Source of the DNA: Bacillus ndiopicus | GTDB taxonomy: Bacteria; Bacillota; Bacilli; Bacillales_A; Planococcaceae | Assembly (NCBI RefSeq): GCF_000612805.1 | Contig: NZ_HG964404.1 | Coordinates: 583,091 to 647,090, forward strand | Direction of reading: 5' to 3' | DNA: 64,000 nucleotides | Part shown: positions 51,001-61,432 of the stretch, piece after piece | How the letters are laid out: each line of letters begins with the position of its first letter | Position numbering within the stretch: the stretch's first letter is position 1 | Notes under the pieces: model-generated | The model's input: the letters and a program-made list of their open reading frames with translations, nothing else | Database searches by the model: none | What the model was told of the DNA's origin: nothing | Position numbers and translations under genes: made by a program

Positions 51001-51661
51001 AATTATTCAATTCATAATGCTGGCCTTTAACTAAATAGAATAAATGCTCTGCAATATTTGTTGCATGGTCTGCTGAGCGCTCTAAATAGCGGCTGATAAA
51101 GGATAAATACATAATTTGTGAAATGTTTTCAGGCTGCTTGCTTGATAATTGCATAAAGTTCGTGATTGCTTGACCGTACAAGCCATCAATTTGATCATCT
51201 AACTCAGCTATTTCCTTTGCCTGTGAGGCATTTTCATGAATGAATGCATCAACAATTTGGCGTAACATTGAAACTGTTTTCGCAGACATTTCTTGTAGTA
51301 TTTCAATGTTTGTAATGAAGTCGTCTTTGCCAATGCGAATTGTATCTTTTGCGATATTCACTGCATAGTCACCTACGCGCTCCATATCGCTTGCCGCTTT
51401 AACAATTGTCATTAGGCGACGTAAATCTGTTGCAACAGGCTGCTGCTTAGCAATTAATAAAATAACACGGTCATTAATCATTTCCTCTAAACGATTAATA
51501 TGAATGTCGTTATCGATCACTGACAATGCAGTATCAATATCTTTATTAACAAATGCTTTAAATGAAACTTCTAAAGCTACAATACTTCTATTACATAAAT
51601 CTAATAGATCCTCTTGTACTGTTTTCATATCATGCTCAAAACGTTCACGTACTGCCATCAT
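50999..51661 (-). CDS. phoU: Phosphate-transport regulator PhoU
   Basis: 220 residues, two three-helix bundles with the repeated E...(D)..(I)...R..D..(R) metal-cluster pattern (INRLEEMINDRVI, MTIVKAASDMERVGDYAVNI, ISRYLERSADHATNIAE). Works with PstB and the PhoR sensor to repress the Pho response in phosphate-rich conditions. Last gene of the pst operon, 15 bases after pstB. Confidence 0.95.
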   Translation of the reverse strand: MMAVRERFEHDMKTVQEDLLDLCNRSIVALEVSFKAFVNKDIDTALSVIDNDIHINRLEEMINDRVILLIAKQQPVATDLRRLMTIVKAASDMERVGDYAVNIAKDTIRIGKDDFITNIEILQEMSAKTVSMLRQIVDAFIHENASQAKEIAELDDQIDGLYGQAITNFMQLSSKQPENISQIMYLSFISRYLERSADHATNIAEHLFYLVKGQHYELNN

Positions 51662-51676
51662 AATGTAAGCTCCCCC

Positions 51677-52504
51677 TTATCCGAAACGACCAGAAATATA
51701 ATCTTCTGTGCGTCCATCTGCTGGTGTTGAGAAAATTTTATCCGTTTGATCAAATTCAATCACTTCACCATTTAGGAAAAATGCTGTTTTATCAGAAATA
51801 CGTGCTGCTTGCTGCATATTATGTGTCACGATGATGATAGAATATTGTGCTTTTAACTCTTGTACAAGCTCCTCTACTTTTAACGTAGAAATTGGGTCAA
51901 GTGCTGATGTTGGCTCATCCATTAAAATTACATCAGGCTCAACAGCTAAACAACGAGCGATACAAATACGTTGCTGCTGACCACCAGATAAACCATAGGC
52001 ATTTTGGTGAAGGCGATCCTTTACATCATCCCAAATCGCGGCGCCACGCAATGATTTTTCCACAATCTCGTCTAGTATTTTTTTATTTTTAATACCATGA
52101 ACACGTGGTCCGTAGGCGATATTATCATAGATTGATTTCGGGAATGGGTTTGGCTTTTGGAACACCATACCAACTTGCGTACGTAATTCCTCTACTTCAT
52201 AACCCGAGCCAAAAATATTGCGACCACGATAATTGATTTCACCAGAAGTTTTCACGATTGGCACAAGCTCAATCATACGATTCAATGTTTTCACATATGT
52301 CGATTTACCACAGCCAGAAGGTCCGATAATCGCCGTTACTTCATTCTCTTTTATATCAAGGTTAATATTTTTTAACGCATGGTGCTGACCATACCATAAA
52401 TCGAAATTTTTTGTTTCAAATACTGTATTTTTACTATTTGCTTGCGCAGCTTGTACAGTTTCGTTGCTTTGTATCTTTTGCGCTTGCTCTTGAACTTGTA
52501 TCAT
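51677..52504 (-). CDS. pstB: Phosphate ABC transporter ATPase
   Basis: 275 residues with Walker [20 protein letters not shown]-loop [14 protein letters not shown], signature [15 protein letters not shown], Walker [14 protein letters not shown] and H-loop [10 protein letters not shown]. PstB-type sequence (LNRM, PNPFP). About 25 extra N-terminal residues (Gln-rich). B. subtilis has two pstB genes; only one is present here. Confidence 0.96.
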   Translation of the reverse strand: MIQVQEQAQKIQSNETVQAAQANSKNTVFETKNFDLWYGQHHALKNINLDIKENEVTAIIGPSGCGKSTYVKTLNRMIELVPIVKTSGEINYRGRNIFGSGYEVEELRTQVGMVFQKPNPFPKSIYDNIAYGPRVHGIKNKKILDEIVEKSLRGAAIWDDVKDRLHQNAYGLSGGQQQRICIARCLAVEPDVILMDEPTSALDPISTLKVEELVQELKAQYSIIIVTHNMQQAARISDKTAFFLNGEVIEFDQTDKIFSTPADGRTEDYISGRFG

Positions 52505-52516
52505 TATTTCCCTCCG

Positions 52517-53395
52517 TTAATAACGTTTTTGGAATTTATTACGAATATAAATGGCGATGGAATTCATAAATACTAGCAATGCCATTAACACGATAATTCC
52601 TGCTGCTGCAACATACTGGAATGCTTCTTGTGGACGTTTTGCCCAATCAAAAATTTGCATTGGCAACGCTGTAAATGTACTTAATAAATTCTCAGGCAAG
52701 AATTGTAGAATAACTGGAATACCAATAACTACTAATGGAGCAGTTTCACCAATTGCACGTGACAAGGCTAAAATACTCCCTGTTAAAATCCCCGGAATTG
52801 CTGCTGGTAAAACAACTTTCACAATCGTTTGCCATTTAGTAGCCCCCATACCGTATGAAGCTTCGCGTTGCTCCTGTGGTACAGCACGAATTGCTTCCTG
52901 TGCAGAAACAATTATAATCGGTAAAATTAATAAACTCATTGTAAAGCCTGCTGCTAAAATACTTTTCCCTAAATCTAATAAACGAACGAAAATTGTTAGC
53001 CCTAGCAAACCAAAAACGATTGAAGGTACACCTGCTAAGTTAGAAATATTAATACGAATAAAATCATTAAAGCGATTTTTTTTCGCATATTCCTCTAAAT
53101 AAATGGCTGTACTTACACCTAAAATAATCGAAACTGGCGCTACAACAGCCATCAACCATAATGAACCGATTAAGGCAGCCTTAATCCCTGCTTTTTCAGG
53201 CATACGTGAGGCGAAATTCGTTAGGAAACCGAGGTTTAAATGACTTAAGCCTTGCGAAAAAATACGTACTAATAAAATTAATAATGTAACTAAGGCGAAA
53301 GCTGTTGCTAGAATAAAAATGGCTTTCCATATTTTATTCATTTTCAGACGTATATTCATACGTTTCATAACAGCAGTATCATTTAAATATTTCAT
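52517..53395 (-). CDS. pstA: Phosphate ABC transporter permease
   Basis: 292 residues, six membrane helices, with the permease loop EAIRAVPQEQREASYGMGATKWQTI typical of PstA in parts (QREASYGMGATKWQ). It forms the channel with PstC. Twelve bases after pstC-side gene order is pstC-pstA-pstB. Confidence 0.95.
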   Translation of the reverse strand: MKYLNDTAVMKRMNIRLKMNKIWKAIFILATAFALVTLLILLVRIFSQGLSHLNLGFLTNFASRMPEKAGIKAALIGSLWLMAVVAPVSIILGVSTAIYLEEYAKKNRFNDFIRINISNLAGVPSIVFGLLGLTIFVRLLDLGKSILAAGFTMSLLILPIIIVSAQEAIRAVPQEQREASYGMGATKWQTIVKVVLPAAIPGILTGSILALSRAIGETAPLVVIGIPVILQFLPENLLSTFTALPMQIFDWAKRPQEAFQYVAAAGIIVLMALLVFMNSIAIYIRNKFQKRY

Positions 53396-53396
53396 T

Positions 53397-54338
53397 TTAA
53401 TACTCCTCTCTGAAACGTTTTGAAATATATTGTGCTAGTAAGTTCATAATAAGTGTGAAAATAAATAATGTGAAACCGACTGCATAAATAGAATAATAAA
53501 TTGTTGAGCCATATCCAGCATCACCTGTTGATACTTGTACGATATAGGCTGTCATCGTTTGAATAGAATCCGTTACAGCAAAATCAAATTTCGGTGTTGA
53601 TCCACCCGCTAGAGAAACAATCATCGTTTCGCCGATTGCACGTGATATCGCCAAAACAACCGATGCAATAATACCTGATAACGCAGCAGGTAATACAACT
53701 TTAATTGCGACTTCAAATTTTGTCGCACCAAGTCCAAGTGCTCCTTCACGGATAGAATTTGGCACAGAGCTCATCGCATCCTCTGACAGCGATGCAATCA
53801 TCGGCAAGACCATAATACCTACAACAATCCCTGGGCTAAGCGCATTGAATATTTTCAGCGACGGTATCAATTGCTGTAAAATCGGTGTAACAAATGTTAA
53901 TGCAAAGAATCCATATACAATTGTTGGAACACCGGCAAGTACTTCTAAAATTGGCTTGACAATACGGCGCGTTCTATCAGATGCGTATTCACTTAAATAA
54001 ATTGCCGCACCAAGTCCAAATGGTACTGCTACTAATACAGCGATGCCAGTAACTTTTAACGTTCCAAAAATGAGCGGTAATACACCATATAAAGGCTCTT
54101 TACCTGAGAATGGTAACCATTCTGTACCGAATAAATAATCTGTTATTGATACTCTCTGAAAAAACTCAAACGTTTCAAAAATAAGTGTGAAAACAATTCC
54201 AAAAGTTGTTAGTACTGATAATGTTGCTGCTACCAAAAGTAACTTTGGCATTGCTTTTTCTACTATTTTCTTACCCTTTCTTTCACGGGATTTCGCAATC
54301 ATCTGTTGTACTGATTGCTCACTTGCTTTTCCGGTCAT
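53397..54338 (-). CDS. pstC: Phosphate ABC transporter permease
   Basis: 313 residues, six membrane helices and the coupling loop SIREGALGLGATKFEVAIKV, typical of PstC. N-terminal cytoplasmic stretch of about 30 basic residues precedes the first helix. It is separated from pstA by one base. Confidence 0.95.
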   Translation of the reverse strand: MTGKASEQSVQQMIAKSRERKGKKIVEKAMPKLLLVAATLSVLTTFGIVFTLIFETFEFFQRVSITDYLFGTEWLPFSGKEPLYGVLPLIFGTLKVTGIAVLVAVPFGLGAAIYLSEYASDRTRRIVKPILEVLAGVPTIVYGFFALTFVTPILQQLIPSLKIFNALSPGIVVGIMVLPMIASLSEDAMSSVPNSIREGALGLGATKFEVAIKVVLPAALSGIIASVVLAISRAIGETMIVSLAGGSTPKFDFAVTDSIQTMTAYIVQVSTGDAGYGSTIYYSIYAVGFTLFIFTLIMNLLAQYISKRFREEY

Positions 54339-54368
54339 TTGTCGATAAACTCCTTTCCGTTTAAGGAA

Positions 54369-54395
54369 AGAATGTGTGCTTTACGCACACATTCT
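54369..54395 (-). terminator. Stem-loop between pstS and pstC
   Basis: AGAATGTGTGC, loop GTAAA, GCACACATTCT: perfect 11-base stem in the 93-base gap after pstS. It can stabilise pstS mRNA and lower expression of the permease genes, giving the usual excess of binding protein. Confidence 0.75.
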
Positions 54396-54431
54396 AAATG
54401 ATTGCACCTAAATTTTGCAGTTAGTGCATTC

Positions 54432-55406
54432 TTATTTTAATGCTTCTAATGCAGCTAAACCTTTTGTATATTCTTCTGCTGGTAAACGTACATAGCCTGT
54501 TGCTTCAGCCATATCACCAGCATTTTCTAATGTGTAGCGTAGGAAATCGTAAGCTGCTTCGTTATTTTTCATTGCTTCGTTTTTCACGTAAACATATAGT
54601 GGACGTGATAATGGTGCATATTCACCAGATTCAATTGTTTCGCTATTTGGCTCTACGCCATTAATCGCTGCCGCTTGTAATTTACCTTCATTTGCTAAGT
54701 AGTATGCATAACCGAAGAATGCAATTGCATTTTTATCAGCTACTACACCTTGTACTAATACGTTGTCATCTTCAGATAATGTAGCAGATTTTACTAAATC
54801 TTCACCATCTAAAATAACTTCATCAAAGTAATCATAAGTACCTGAATCTGTACCTGGTGCGTAGAATACTACTTCTTCATCTGGCCAAGATGGGTCAATA
54901 TCAGACCATTTTTTTGTTGTGCCATCTTCAACCCATAATTTTTTTAATTGATCTACTGTTAAGTCTTTTGCCCAAGTGTTTTCTGGGTGAATAACAACAG
55001 ATAAACCGTCATATGCTAAAGCAAGCTCTGTATATTCAATACCTGCTGCTGCTAATTTCTCTACTTCTGTATCTTTAATTGGACGTGAAGCGTTTGAAAA
55101 GTCTGTCTCACCATTAATGAATTTTTCAAAACCTCCACCAGTACCAGAAACCCCTACAGATACTTGAACTTTTCCTTGTACTGCAGCGTACTCCTCTACA
55201 AGTGCCTCAGTAATTGGTGCAACTGTTGATGAACCGTCACCTACAACAGCTCCAGTTAATTGTGCTTCACCAGTTTCTGCCTTGTCCGTCTGGTTTGTGT
55301 TTGGTGTAGATTCTTTTGCGTTTTCTCCTTCTCCACCACCACAAGCTGCTAATAATAATGCTGCACTTAATACTGCTGCCTTGCTTACGTACTTCCATTT
55401 ACTCAT
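54432..55406 (-). CDS. pstS: Phosphate-binding lipoprotein
   Basis: 324 residues. Lipoprotein signal with lipobox LLAAC near residue 22, then [37 protein letters not shown] and [12 protein letters not shown], which hold phosphate through Ser/Thr/Gly backbone contacts. Captures phosphate outside the membrane for PstCAB. First gene of the operon, behind a Pho box. Confidence 0.96.
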   Translation of the reverse strand: MSKWKYVSKAAVLSAALLLAACGGGEGENAKESTPNTNQTDKAETGEAQLTGAVVGDGSSTVAPITEALVEEYAAVQGKVQVSVGVSGTGGGFEKFINGETDFSNASRPIKDTEVEKLAAAGIEYTELALAYDGLSVVIHPENTWAKDLTVDQLKKLWVEDGTTKKWSDIDPSWPDEEVVFYAPGTDSGTYDYFDEVILDGEDLVKSATLSEDDNVLVQGVVADKNAIAFFGYAYYLANEGKLQAAAINGVEPNSETIESGEYAPLSRPLYVYVKNEAMKNNEAAYDFLRYTLENAGDMAEATGYVRLPAEEYTKGLAALEALK

Positions 55407-55498
55407 TTGTTTAGTCCTCCAATAACTTTCTTAGTCAGTAGTTGTTGTTGTTACAATCATTACTATAAAGGCTATTTGTTGAGTCAATTTAAATAGAA

Positions 55499-55536
55499 TG
55501 TTAAGCATGTGTAAAGTAGTGTAGATGTTTTGTAAA
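55499..55536 (-). promoter_or_regulatory. Pho box upstream of pstS
   Basis: On the minus strand TTTACA, TCTACA, TTTACA and TTAACA follow one another at 11, 10 and 11 base steps, about 95 bases before pstS. Tandem TT(A/T)ACA repeats of this period are PhoP binding sites in Bacillus, so the operon should be induced by phosphate starvation. Confidence 0.85.
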
Positions 55537-55538
55537 TG

Positions 55539-55583
55539 AAAAAGGCTTCACTATCCTAGACAATTTGGATAGTGGAGCCTTTT
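55539..55583. terminator. Terminator of the hydrolase unit
   Basis: AAAAAGGCTTCACTATCC, loop, GGATAGTGGAGCCTTTT. Lies 57 bases past the stop of the hydrolase gene and just upstream of the pst Pho box. Confidence 0.85.
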
Positions 55584-55639
55584 AGTTAGCTAACAGCGTT
55601 TCATATTAAATTTACAAAATTGTTTGAAAAAAACTAGGG

Positions 55640-56602
55640 TTATTGAACATATTTCCCAATAAATCCCCAAACTGTTTGCCAGTATATATCTGGTGCTACC
55701 TTTACAGCATCACCATGAGCAGCATTTTCAATAACTAACATTTCTTTTTCCACAGGTGCAGCATCATATACTTCTTGCAGCATTTCGAATGGTACAAATG
55801 TATCTGCATCCCCGTGAATAAATAGCGTTGGCGTTGTGCTTTTCTTAACCTGTTCTACTGCTGAAGCTTCATAAATACTGTAGCCAGCTCGTATTTTTGC
55901 CACCGTATTCGCTGCATATAATACAGGAAATTCCGGCAAGCCAAATAAATCATCTAGCTGATAAATAAAAACACCACTAACAGAGCTGTAGCCGCAATCC
56001 TCAACGATTACTTTAACATTGCTAGGTAAACTTTCACCTGATGTCATCATCGCTGTTGCGCCTCCCATTGAAACACCGAACACAACAATTTCAGCCTCAG
56101 GGTCCTTTGCGATTATTTCATCAATCCATTGCAGAACGTCCAATCGATCATGCCAGCCCATTCCAATATATTTCCCTTCACTTTCACCATGTCCGCGTAA
56201 ATCTGGCGCTAACACATTATAATCTTGCTCGTAAAAATTGCGAATCCATCTTGTCATATTGGCTGATTGGCTCGTATAGCCATGTAATATGATGGCCCAT
56301 TTATGATTATCAGACTGCGTATATGCATTTGCTTGCAATTTTAAACGCAGCTTATCATTTGATTCAATCATCCATTTGTCAGATTGAACACTAGCTTTAA
56401 AAGCATCATCTAGTCGAATTGACTCAGCCTCAGCATCTGCATCAATAAAAGGACTATCTTCTAAGTTCGGATTATCATCCATAAATTCCTTTTCGTCCTG
56501 TGCACTTAATGCATAATTATAAAAATAGTTCCCTACTGCAAAATAGGCGATAATCAGTAGTAAGATGACAATGACACTACTATATAGAAGTTTTCTCTTC
56601 AA
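55640..56602 (-). CDS. Membrane-anchored alpha/beta hydrolase
   Basis: 320 residues. An N-terminal membrane helix (LLYSSVIVILLLIIAYFAVG) anchors an extracellular hydrolase: ILHGYTSQSANM, LAPDLRGHGES, VVFGVSMGGATAM (Ser nucleophile), FIHGDADTFVPF (Asp) and ENAAHGDAV (His). Similar to the YqkD/YfhR type. Substrate unknown. Followed in the same direction by nothing before its terminator. Confidence 0.85.
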   Translation of the reverse strand: MKRKLLYSSVIVILLLIIAYFAVGNYFYNYALSAQDEKEFMDDNPNLEDSPFIDADAEAESIRLDDAFKASVQSDKWMIESNDKLRLKLQANAYTQSDNHKWAIILHGYTSQSANMTRWIRNFYEQDYNVLAPDLRGHGESEGKYIGMGWHDRLDVLQWIDEIIAKDPEAEIVVFGVSMGGATAMMTSGESLPSNVKVIVEDCGYSSVSGVFIYQLDDLFGLPEFPVLYAANTVAKIRAGYSIYEASAVEQVKKSTTPTLFIHGDADTFVPFEMLQEVYDAAPVEKEMLVIENAAHGDAVKVAPDIYWQTVWGFIGKYVQ

Positions 56603-56615
56603 TATGAAATTCCCC

Positions 56616-57029
56616 CTATAATACTTTTTTTACACCTTTAATATGTATTAGTAATATATCACGCGTTTCTACCTTTGATGTTTGCTTTTTTGTTTTAGGC
56701 TGCGTAATATCCAGCTTAATTTTGGAAGCGTCTTTTGGGCTACTATAGCCATTAAATGAAGCATTATAAATAATTTCGCCAGTTGTTAATGTAACCGTCG
56801 CCTTTTTTGCCTCGATTAATTCTTTTAAAAATGGATATGTTGTTAAATTACGTTTGCGTGTAGCGATAGCTAAGCGTGGCTCTAAAAATAAAAATAGCCC
56901 CTCAAGTATGACAACGTATAATACTGTTGTCCCAATTAATAGAATAGGTGATACATTTAATCGATTCATCATAAATGCATTGCTAATAGCCCCTAAAAAT
57001 ACAATGATATGATATAAAGTTTTTCTCAT
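56616..57029 (-). CDS. Small membrane protein, unknown function
   Basis: 137 residues with two N-terminal membrane helices (LYHIIVFLGAISNAFMM; PILLIGTTVLYVVILEGLF) and a cytoplasmic beta-rich tail (ATVTLTTGEIIYNASFNGY, TRDILLIHIKGVKKV). Lies 13 bases before the hydrolase gene, so they form an operon. I do not recognise a family. Confidence 0.65.
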   Translation of the reverse strand: MRKTLYHIIVFLGAISNAFMMNRLNVSPILLIGTTVLYVVILEGLFLFLEPRLAIATRKRNLTTYPFLKELIEAKKATVTLTTGEIIYNASFNGYSSPKDASKIKLDITQPKTKKQTSKVETRDILLIHIKGVKKVL

Positions 57030-57060
57030 AGTAAATTCCTTTCCTGCTTATTTATAAAGA

Positions 57061-57098
57061 AGCTGTCCAGAAAATAGTGCACTACTTTCCAGACAGCT
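57061..57098 (-). terminator. Inverted repeat after pbpA
   Basis: AGCTGTCTGGAAAGTAGTGC then ACTATTTTCTGGACAGCT followed by TCTTT on the minus strand, 25 bases past the pbpA stop. An imperfect 18-base stem, a probable terminator. Confidence 0.65.
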
Positions 57099-57122
57099 AA
57101 CAGTTACTCTTTTGTCACAGTA

Positions 57123-59339
57123 TTATTCAGTTGCCGTTGTATGCTCCTCATCTTCATCAAGGCGCTCCTCAGAAAACGGCGGAAGAATTTTCTGTGTTGT
57201 TAAGTTTTCTTTCATTCCTTTTTCTTCATACTTTTTTTGCAATTCGAAGTAGTAATCAACCATTTCACGGGCAATTTCATTGTTTTGTGCTAAAGGCAAA
57301 CTAAAATCTGTCGTCACCCATGGAATAACTACTGCATAGGCAATCTGTGGATTTTCAAACGGAGCAAAGCCAACATGTGTTAATGTAGTTGTATTTGTTC
57401 CGAATTTCTCACGCAACGGTCCGTAATAAACTACCTCCGCTGTTCCCGTCTTCCCAGCAGCAGTGTATGGTGCATCTTGGAATTGCCAACGAGCCGTACC
57501 ATAGGAGCCAACGTAAACTTGGCGCATACCTTTCTTTACTTGCTCAATTTCAGCATCTGTATTTGAGATGCGATTTAAAATTTTCGGCTCAACCTCTTGC
57601 ACAAGTGCACCTAAAGTTTCACCATCAGAAGAAGGCTTACGAATTTCCTTTAGCATACGAGGCTGTACACGGTAACCGCCATTTGCTATCGTTGAAATAT
57701 ATTGTGCTAGCTGTAATGGTGTGTACGTATCAAATTGTCCAATTGCTAAGTCCAAAATTTTACCTGGTGTATCCATTACACCTTGATAACCTGCAAATTC
57801 TCCTGGTAAATCAATGCCAGTTGGTACACCTAAGCCAAATTGCGAGTAACCATTGCGCATTCTTTGTAGTGTATCTTCTTTTATGCCGAATCCCATGTTA
57901 TACGAATAGCTTCTTCCACCAATAGCCATTGCAATTTTAAACATATAAGAGTTCGACGAGCGTTCTAATGCCATTAGCTCATTCATTGAAATACGCCCTG
58001 TTCGGTTAAAAATAGAGCTTTTCGGATCTGTACCTGCTAGCTTAATTGGTTCATCTATCATTGTTGTATTTAAAGAAATAACATTTTCTGAGTAACCAGT
58101 TAAGACAGTGGCCCCTTTCACACTAGAGCCTGCCTCATACGCAGTTGTAAATGCACCATATGAATAATCAATAATATAGCTTTCTCCTGTTTCAGGATCT
58201 TTTTCGATTTTTTTACCAACAACGGATAAAAGCTCACCTGTATTTGGGTCCATTATGACAAGAAATGCACGATCTAATAGGCTTGAAGCACCCATCGCTT
58301 TTAATTCTAGCAATTTCTTTTCAACAACGCGCTCCCCCTCAGCTTGTAGCTCCATATCAAGTGTTGTAACTAAATCTTTACCTGGTTCACCTGGATATGT
58401 CGTCTGCATTTCAACGACTTGCCCTTTTTTATTCGTAATATTTTTAACAACTGATTTTTCACCTTGCAATATTTCTTCATATTGCGCTTCGAAATAACTT
58501 TCACCAACGCGATCATTACGTGAATAATCACGAGCTAAATAAAAATTAAGTTTATTTTTTGGTATCCCTTTGCTCGGTACAGTTGTACGACCTAAAAGCG
58601 CAAGCGGTGATAGTCTGACGCGCTTCCAATCCGTCGTTGTATTAACACCTGGTAAATCAGCTAAACGCTCTGAAACACGGGCAAATTCATCGTCCGTTAC
58701 GCCTTCACTTTTAATAATTTGTGGTGATAAACTGTAGCCTGATACCATTTCTCTATAAATTGCTAATACTTCTAAATCAAAATCTGTCAGCTGCGCTAAT
58801 TCTTCATCTGTTATACGCTCACGGATACGACGATCCATTTCAGCATTAACCTGCTTTTCATCAAGCGTCTCGTCGGAAGCACGATAAGCTGCTCTTTCTT
58901 TCTCTGTTACTTTCGCCAGCGCTTCTTCATTTTTTAATAAAATCCAAAAATCAAGTTTATCGCGATATGTCACACGGTTTGTTGGCTGTTCAATTAATTT
59001 AGCTAACTCAATTGCAATAGACAGCATTTCTTTTTGGGTCGTCGTTTGCATCTTTGTATATGTAATCGCATTTTCTGGCTGATTGTCTACTAAAATCCGC
59101 CCATATCGATCATAGATTCGCCCACGCGGTACACTCGTATTTACACGTACTTCCTCTGTTCTTTCAATTTCAAGTACGTAATCTTCCCCTTTGACAATTT
59201 GTAAATAGCCTAAGCGGAAAATAAGCGCTGAGAATAAAATGAAAATTGAAAAGAAAAGGACATTCATCCGAAATGTAAGATTCGCTCGCTGCTTTGCTTT
59301 GGGATTTTGATTATTCTTTGTTTTTTGTACTTTTCGCAT
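57123..59339 (-). CDS. pbpA: Class B penicillin-binding protein (transpeptidase)
   Basis: 738 residues from ATG 59339 (AAGGAGG upstream). Short basic cytoplasmic tail, one membrane helix (VLFFSIFILFSALIFRLGY), a dimerisation domain, then the transpeptidase with SSVK (active-site Ser, in EAGSSVKGATV), SSN (in ERSSNSYMFKIAM) and KTG (AAGKTGTAEVVY). Cross-links peptidoglycan. The neighbourhood yqgE-pbpA-pst equals that of B. subtilis PBP2A, which supports the name. Acidic C-terminal tail (EERLDEDEEHTTATE). Confidence 0.93.
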   Translation of the reverse strand: MRKVQKTKNNQNPKAKQRANLTFRMNVLFFSIFILFSALIFRLGYLQIVKGEDYVLEIERTEEVRVNTSVPRGRIYDRYGRILVDNQPENAITYTKMQTTTQKEMLSIAIELAKLIEQPTNRVTYRDKLDFWILLKNEEALAKVTEKERAAYRASDETLDEKQVNAEMDRRIRERITDEELAQLTDFDLEVLAIYREMVSGYSLSPQIIKSEGVTDDEFARVSERLADLPGVNTTTDWKRVRLSPLALLGRTTVPSKGIPKNKLNFYLARDYSRNDRVGESYFEAQYEEILQGEKSVVKNITNKKGQVVEMQTTYPGEPGKDLVTTLDMELQAEGERVVEKKLLELKAMGASSLLDRAFLVIMDPNTGELLSVVGKKIEKDPETGESYIIDYSYGAFTTAYEAGSSVKGATVLTGYSENVISLNTTMIDEPIKLAGTDPKSSIFNRTGRISMNELMALERSSNSYMFKIAMAIGGRSYSYNMGFGIKEDTLQRMRNGYSQFGLGVPTGIDLPGEFAGYQGVMDTPGKILDLAIGQFDTYTPLQLAQYISTIANGGYRVQPRMLKEIRKPSSDGETLGALVQEVEPKILNRISNTDAEIEQVKKGMRQVYVGSYGTARWQFQDAPYTAAGKTGTAEVVYYGPLREKFGTNTTTLTHVGFAPFENPQIAYAVVIPWVTTDFSLPLAQNNEIAREMVDYYFELQKKYEEKGMKENLTTQKILPPFSEERLDEDEEHTTATE

Positions 59340-59555
59340 ATGAAACGCCTCCTTCCCTTTTACTCCATAACATCCAGTATACCATCTGTATGCGCTAGAA
59401 AAAAGATAAATACCGCTATTTTGTGACGATAACAACAGGAAAAAGTTGCAAGGGTAAGTTCATCCAAGCATGCTCTTTGGGCATTAACATATGAACGCAG
59501 TATAAAGTGGTGATTCACCAGTTTCATAGTAGGGTTTGCAATATAATAGCATAGC

Positions 59556-59599
59556 AAAAAACGCAAGAAACCAACTTGATGTTGACTTCTTGCGTTTTA
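59556..59599 (-). terminator. Terminator of the VOC gene
   Basis: AAAACGCAAGAAGTCAAC, loop, GTTGGTTTCTTGCGTTTTTT. A long stem with one bulge, eight bases past the stop of the gene at 59608. Confidence 0.85.
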
Positions 59600-59607
59600 T
59601 TCACAAC

Positions 59608-60003
59608 CTATTTAGCATTTTCATCAGGCTGATGTATACCAAATATATTGCCCTCTGTATCTATATAATATCCTTGCCATGCCATACCTGGCAGTGCGTG
59701 CTTCGCCTTCGCCACTTTACCGCCATTTGCTAAAATTTTTGATTCAGTCGCATTATAATCTGCCACACCCATTGTGCAAACATAGCCATTTACTGGCTGA
59801 TTTACTTCAGGTTCAGCTCCTTGACGTTGCATCAATGCTCCGTTTATCCCAGGCTCATCCTCACTACCAGTCACTGCTCCGAAATAAGGCATCCCCGCAT
59901 AATCGCTCCAATCCTGAAACGACCAGCCAAACACCTCACCATAAAACTTTTTCGCTCTTTCCATATCGCTAACGTGTATTTCAAAATGAATTAATCGCCC
60001 CAT
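59608..60003 (-). CDS. VOC (glyoxalase/bleomycin-resistance fold) protein
   Basis: 131 residues with IHFEIHVSDMERAKKFYGEVF at the start (metal His) and GYYIDTEGNIFGIHQPD at the end (metal Glu region). Typical of the small VOC proteins annotated as glyoxalase-like. Reaction unknown. Single gene. Confidence 0.85.
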   Translation of the reverse strand: MGRLIHFEIHVSDMERAKKFYGEVFGWSFQDWSDYAGMPYFGAVTGSEDEPGINGALMQRQGAEPEVNQPVNGYVCTMGVADYNATESKILANGGKVAKAKHALPGMAWQGYYIDTEGNIFGIHQPDENAK

Positions 60004-60104
60004 ATTCCATTCCTCTTTTCAGATAAGTTTTATCTTGCATTAACAGACTAGATAATTTCACTTTATAGTATTTTGTACTTTAGTGCTATATTTTTATACA
60101 GCTT

Positions 60105-61376
60105 TTACAATGCTTTATTTGCTTTATATCCCCAAAGTACGATTGGTATTACTAGAAGTGCAAAGGACATCCCAATAAAGCCAAGTGTTGCATAGCTTGA
60201 AAAGGCAACGACAACACCTGAAACAACACTACCAAATGATCCACCTAAAGCTACCGCAACATCGACAGAGCCTTGTACCTTCGCGCGATTATGTATTGTT
60301 GTTGAGTCTATAATAATAGCTGTACCACTAATTAATCCAAAATTCCAGCCAAGACCTAGTAGCATAAGTGCAACCACTAGCCAAAATAATGAATCCCCTG
60401 GCGCAAAAGCAGCACATATTCCAGCTATAGCTAATGTAACACTAGCAGCTAGCGCCACAAAAACCCTTCCTACTTTATCTACTAATATACCTGTACCTAA
60501 AGAAGGTAAATACATAGCCGCTACGTGTAAGCCTATAACAATACCAACCGCATTTAAATGACTACCATGACCTTGCATATGTACTGGCGTCATCGTCATA
60601 ATGGATGTCATAATTATTTGTGTTAATACTAAGACAATCGCTCCTACTATAATCCCAATTCGCATTAATTGCTGTTTATCTATCGTCGCTTCTAATTTTA
60701 CTGTTCCGTTTGTCGTATTTTGCATAGCAATTGCCTTCGCTACAAGCAATGGATCTGGTCGTAAAAAAACGAATAGTACTGTACCAGCTAAAGCATAGGC
60801 AACTGCCGCTAAAATAAATGGTCCTACTAACGTAGGTAATGTAAAGGCTTCAGCCACTTTGCCCATCGTTGTCGCTAAGTTTGGCCCTGCTACTGCACCG
60901 AATGTCGTAGCAACAAGTGCAATGCTTGTCGCAGTTGCACGCTGCTTGTCAGTCGCTAAATCTGTTCCAGCATAGCGCGCTTGTAAATTTGTCGCTGTAC
61001 CTGCACCATAAAGGAAGAGTGCAATAAACAATAGCGCAATATTATGTGTTGCTCCAGCTATTATGACGCCTAGCGCACCAATACTCCCTACAAAAAAACC
61101 AGAGGCTAAACCGTAACGCCTTCCATATTTTTGCGAAACTCGCCCCACTATATAAGCTGCAAATGCCGAGCCCAATGTAAATAGCGCCGCTGGTAAGCCT
61201 GTAACGCTATCTGTTCCTAGCATATCCTTGGCAAGTAATGCACCTACTGTAATACCTGCTGCTAATCCTGCACCCCCAAAAATTTGCGAGCATAAAATGA
61301 CGATTAATGTTCGCTTATAAAGCTTTTGTTGCGCTGTCTTTGAATGAATATAAAGAGCTAATTTATCATCCGACAT
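60105..61376 (-). CDS. yqgE: MFS transporter YqgE-like
   Basis: 423 residues from ATG 61376 (GGAAGGGAG upstream), twelve membrane helices. GRVSQKYGRRYGLASGF is the MFS loop 2-3 motif and ILVDKVGRVFVAL its second-half counterpart. Position between sodA and pbpA matches yqgE of B. subtilis. Substrate unknown; drug efflux is common in the family. The large central loop (residues 210-240) is cytoplasmic. Confidence 0.8.
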   Translation of the reverse strand: MSDDKLALYIHSKTAQQKLYKRTLIVILCSQIFGGAGLAAGITVGALLAKDMLGTDSVTGLPAALFTLGSAFAAYIVGRVSQKYGRRYGLASGFFVGSIGALGVIIAGATHNIALLFIALFLYGAGTATNLQARYAGTDLATDKQRATATSIALVATTFGAVAGPNLATTMGKVAEAFTLPTLVGPFILAAVAYALAGTVLFVFLRPDPLLVAKAIAMQNTTNGTVKLEATIDKQQLMRIGIIVGAIVLVLTQIIMTSIMTMTPVHMQGHGSHLNAVGIVIGLHVAAMYLPSLGTGILVDKVGRVFVALAASVTLAIAGICAAFAPGDSLFWLVVALMLLGLGWNFGLISGTAIIIDSTTIHNRAKVQGSVDVAVALGGSFGSVVSGVVVAFSSYATLGFIGMSFALLVIPIVLWGYKANKAL

Positions 61377-61432
61377 GAAACCACTCCCTTCCGGCACACT
61401 AAGTTAGTACTAATCTACATGTTGTGAGGGCG

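Noticed and set aside
52551..53102. 183-codon plus-strand frame opposite pstA
   Set aside because: Shadow of a well-supported permease gene; no start signal and no family resemblance.
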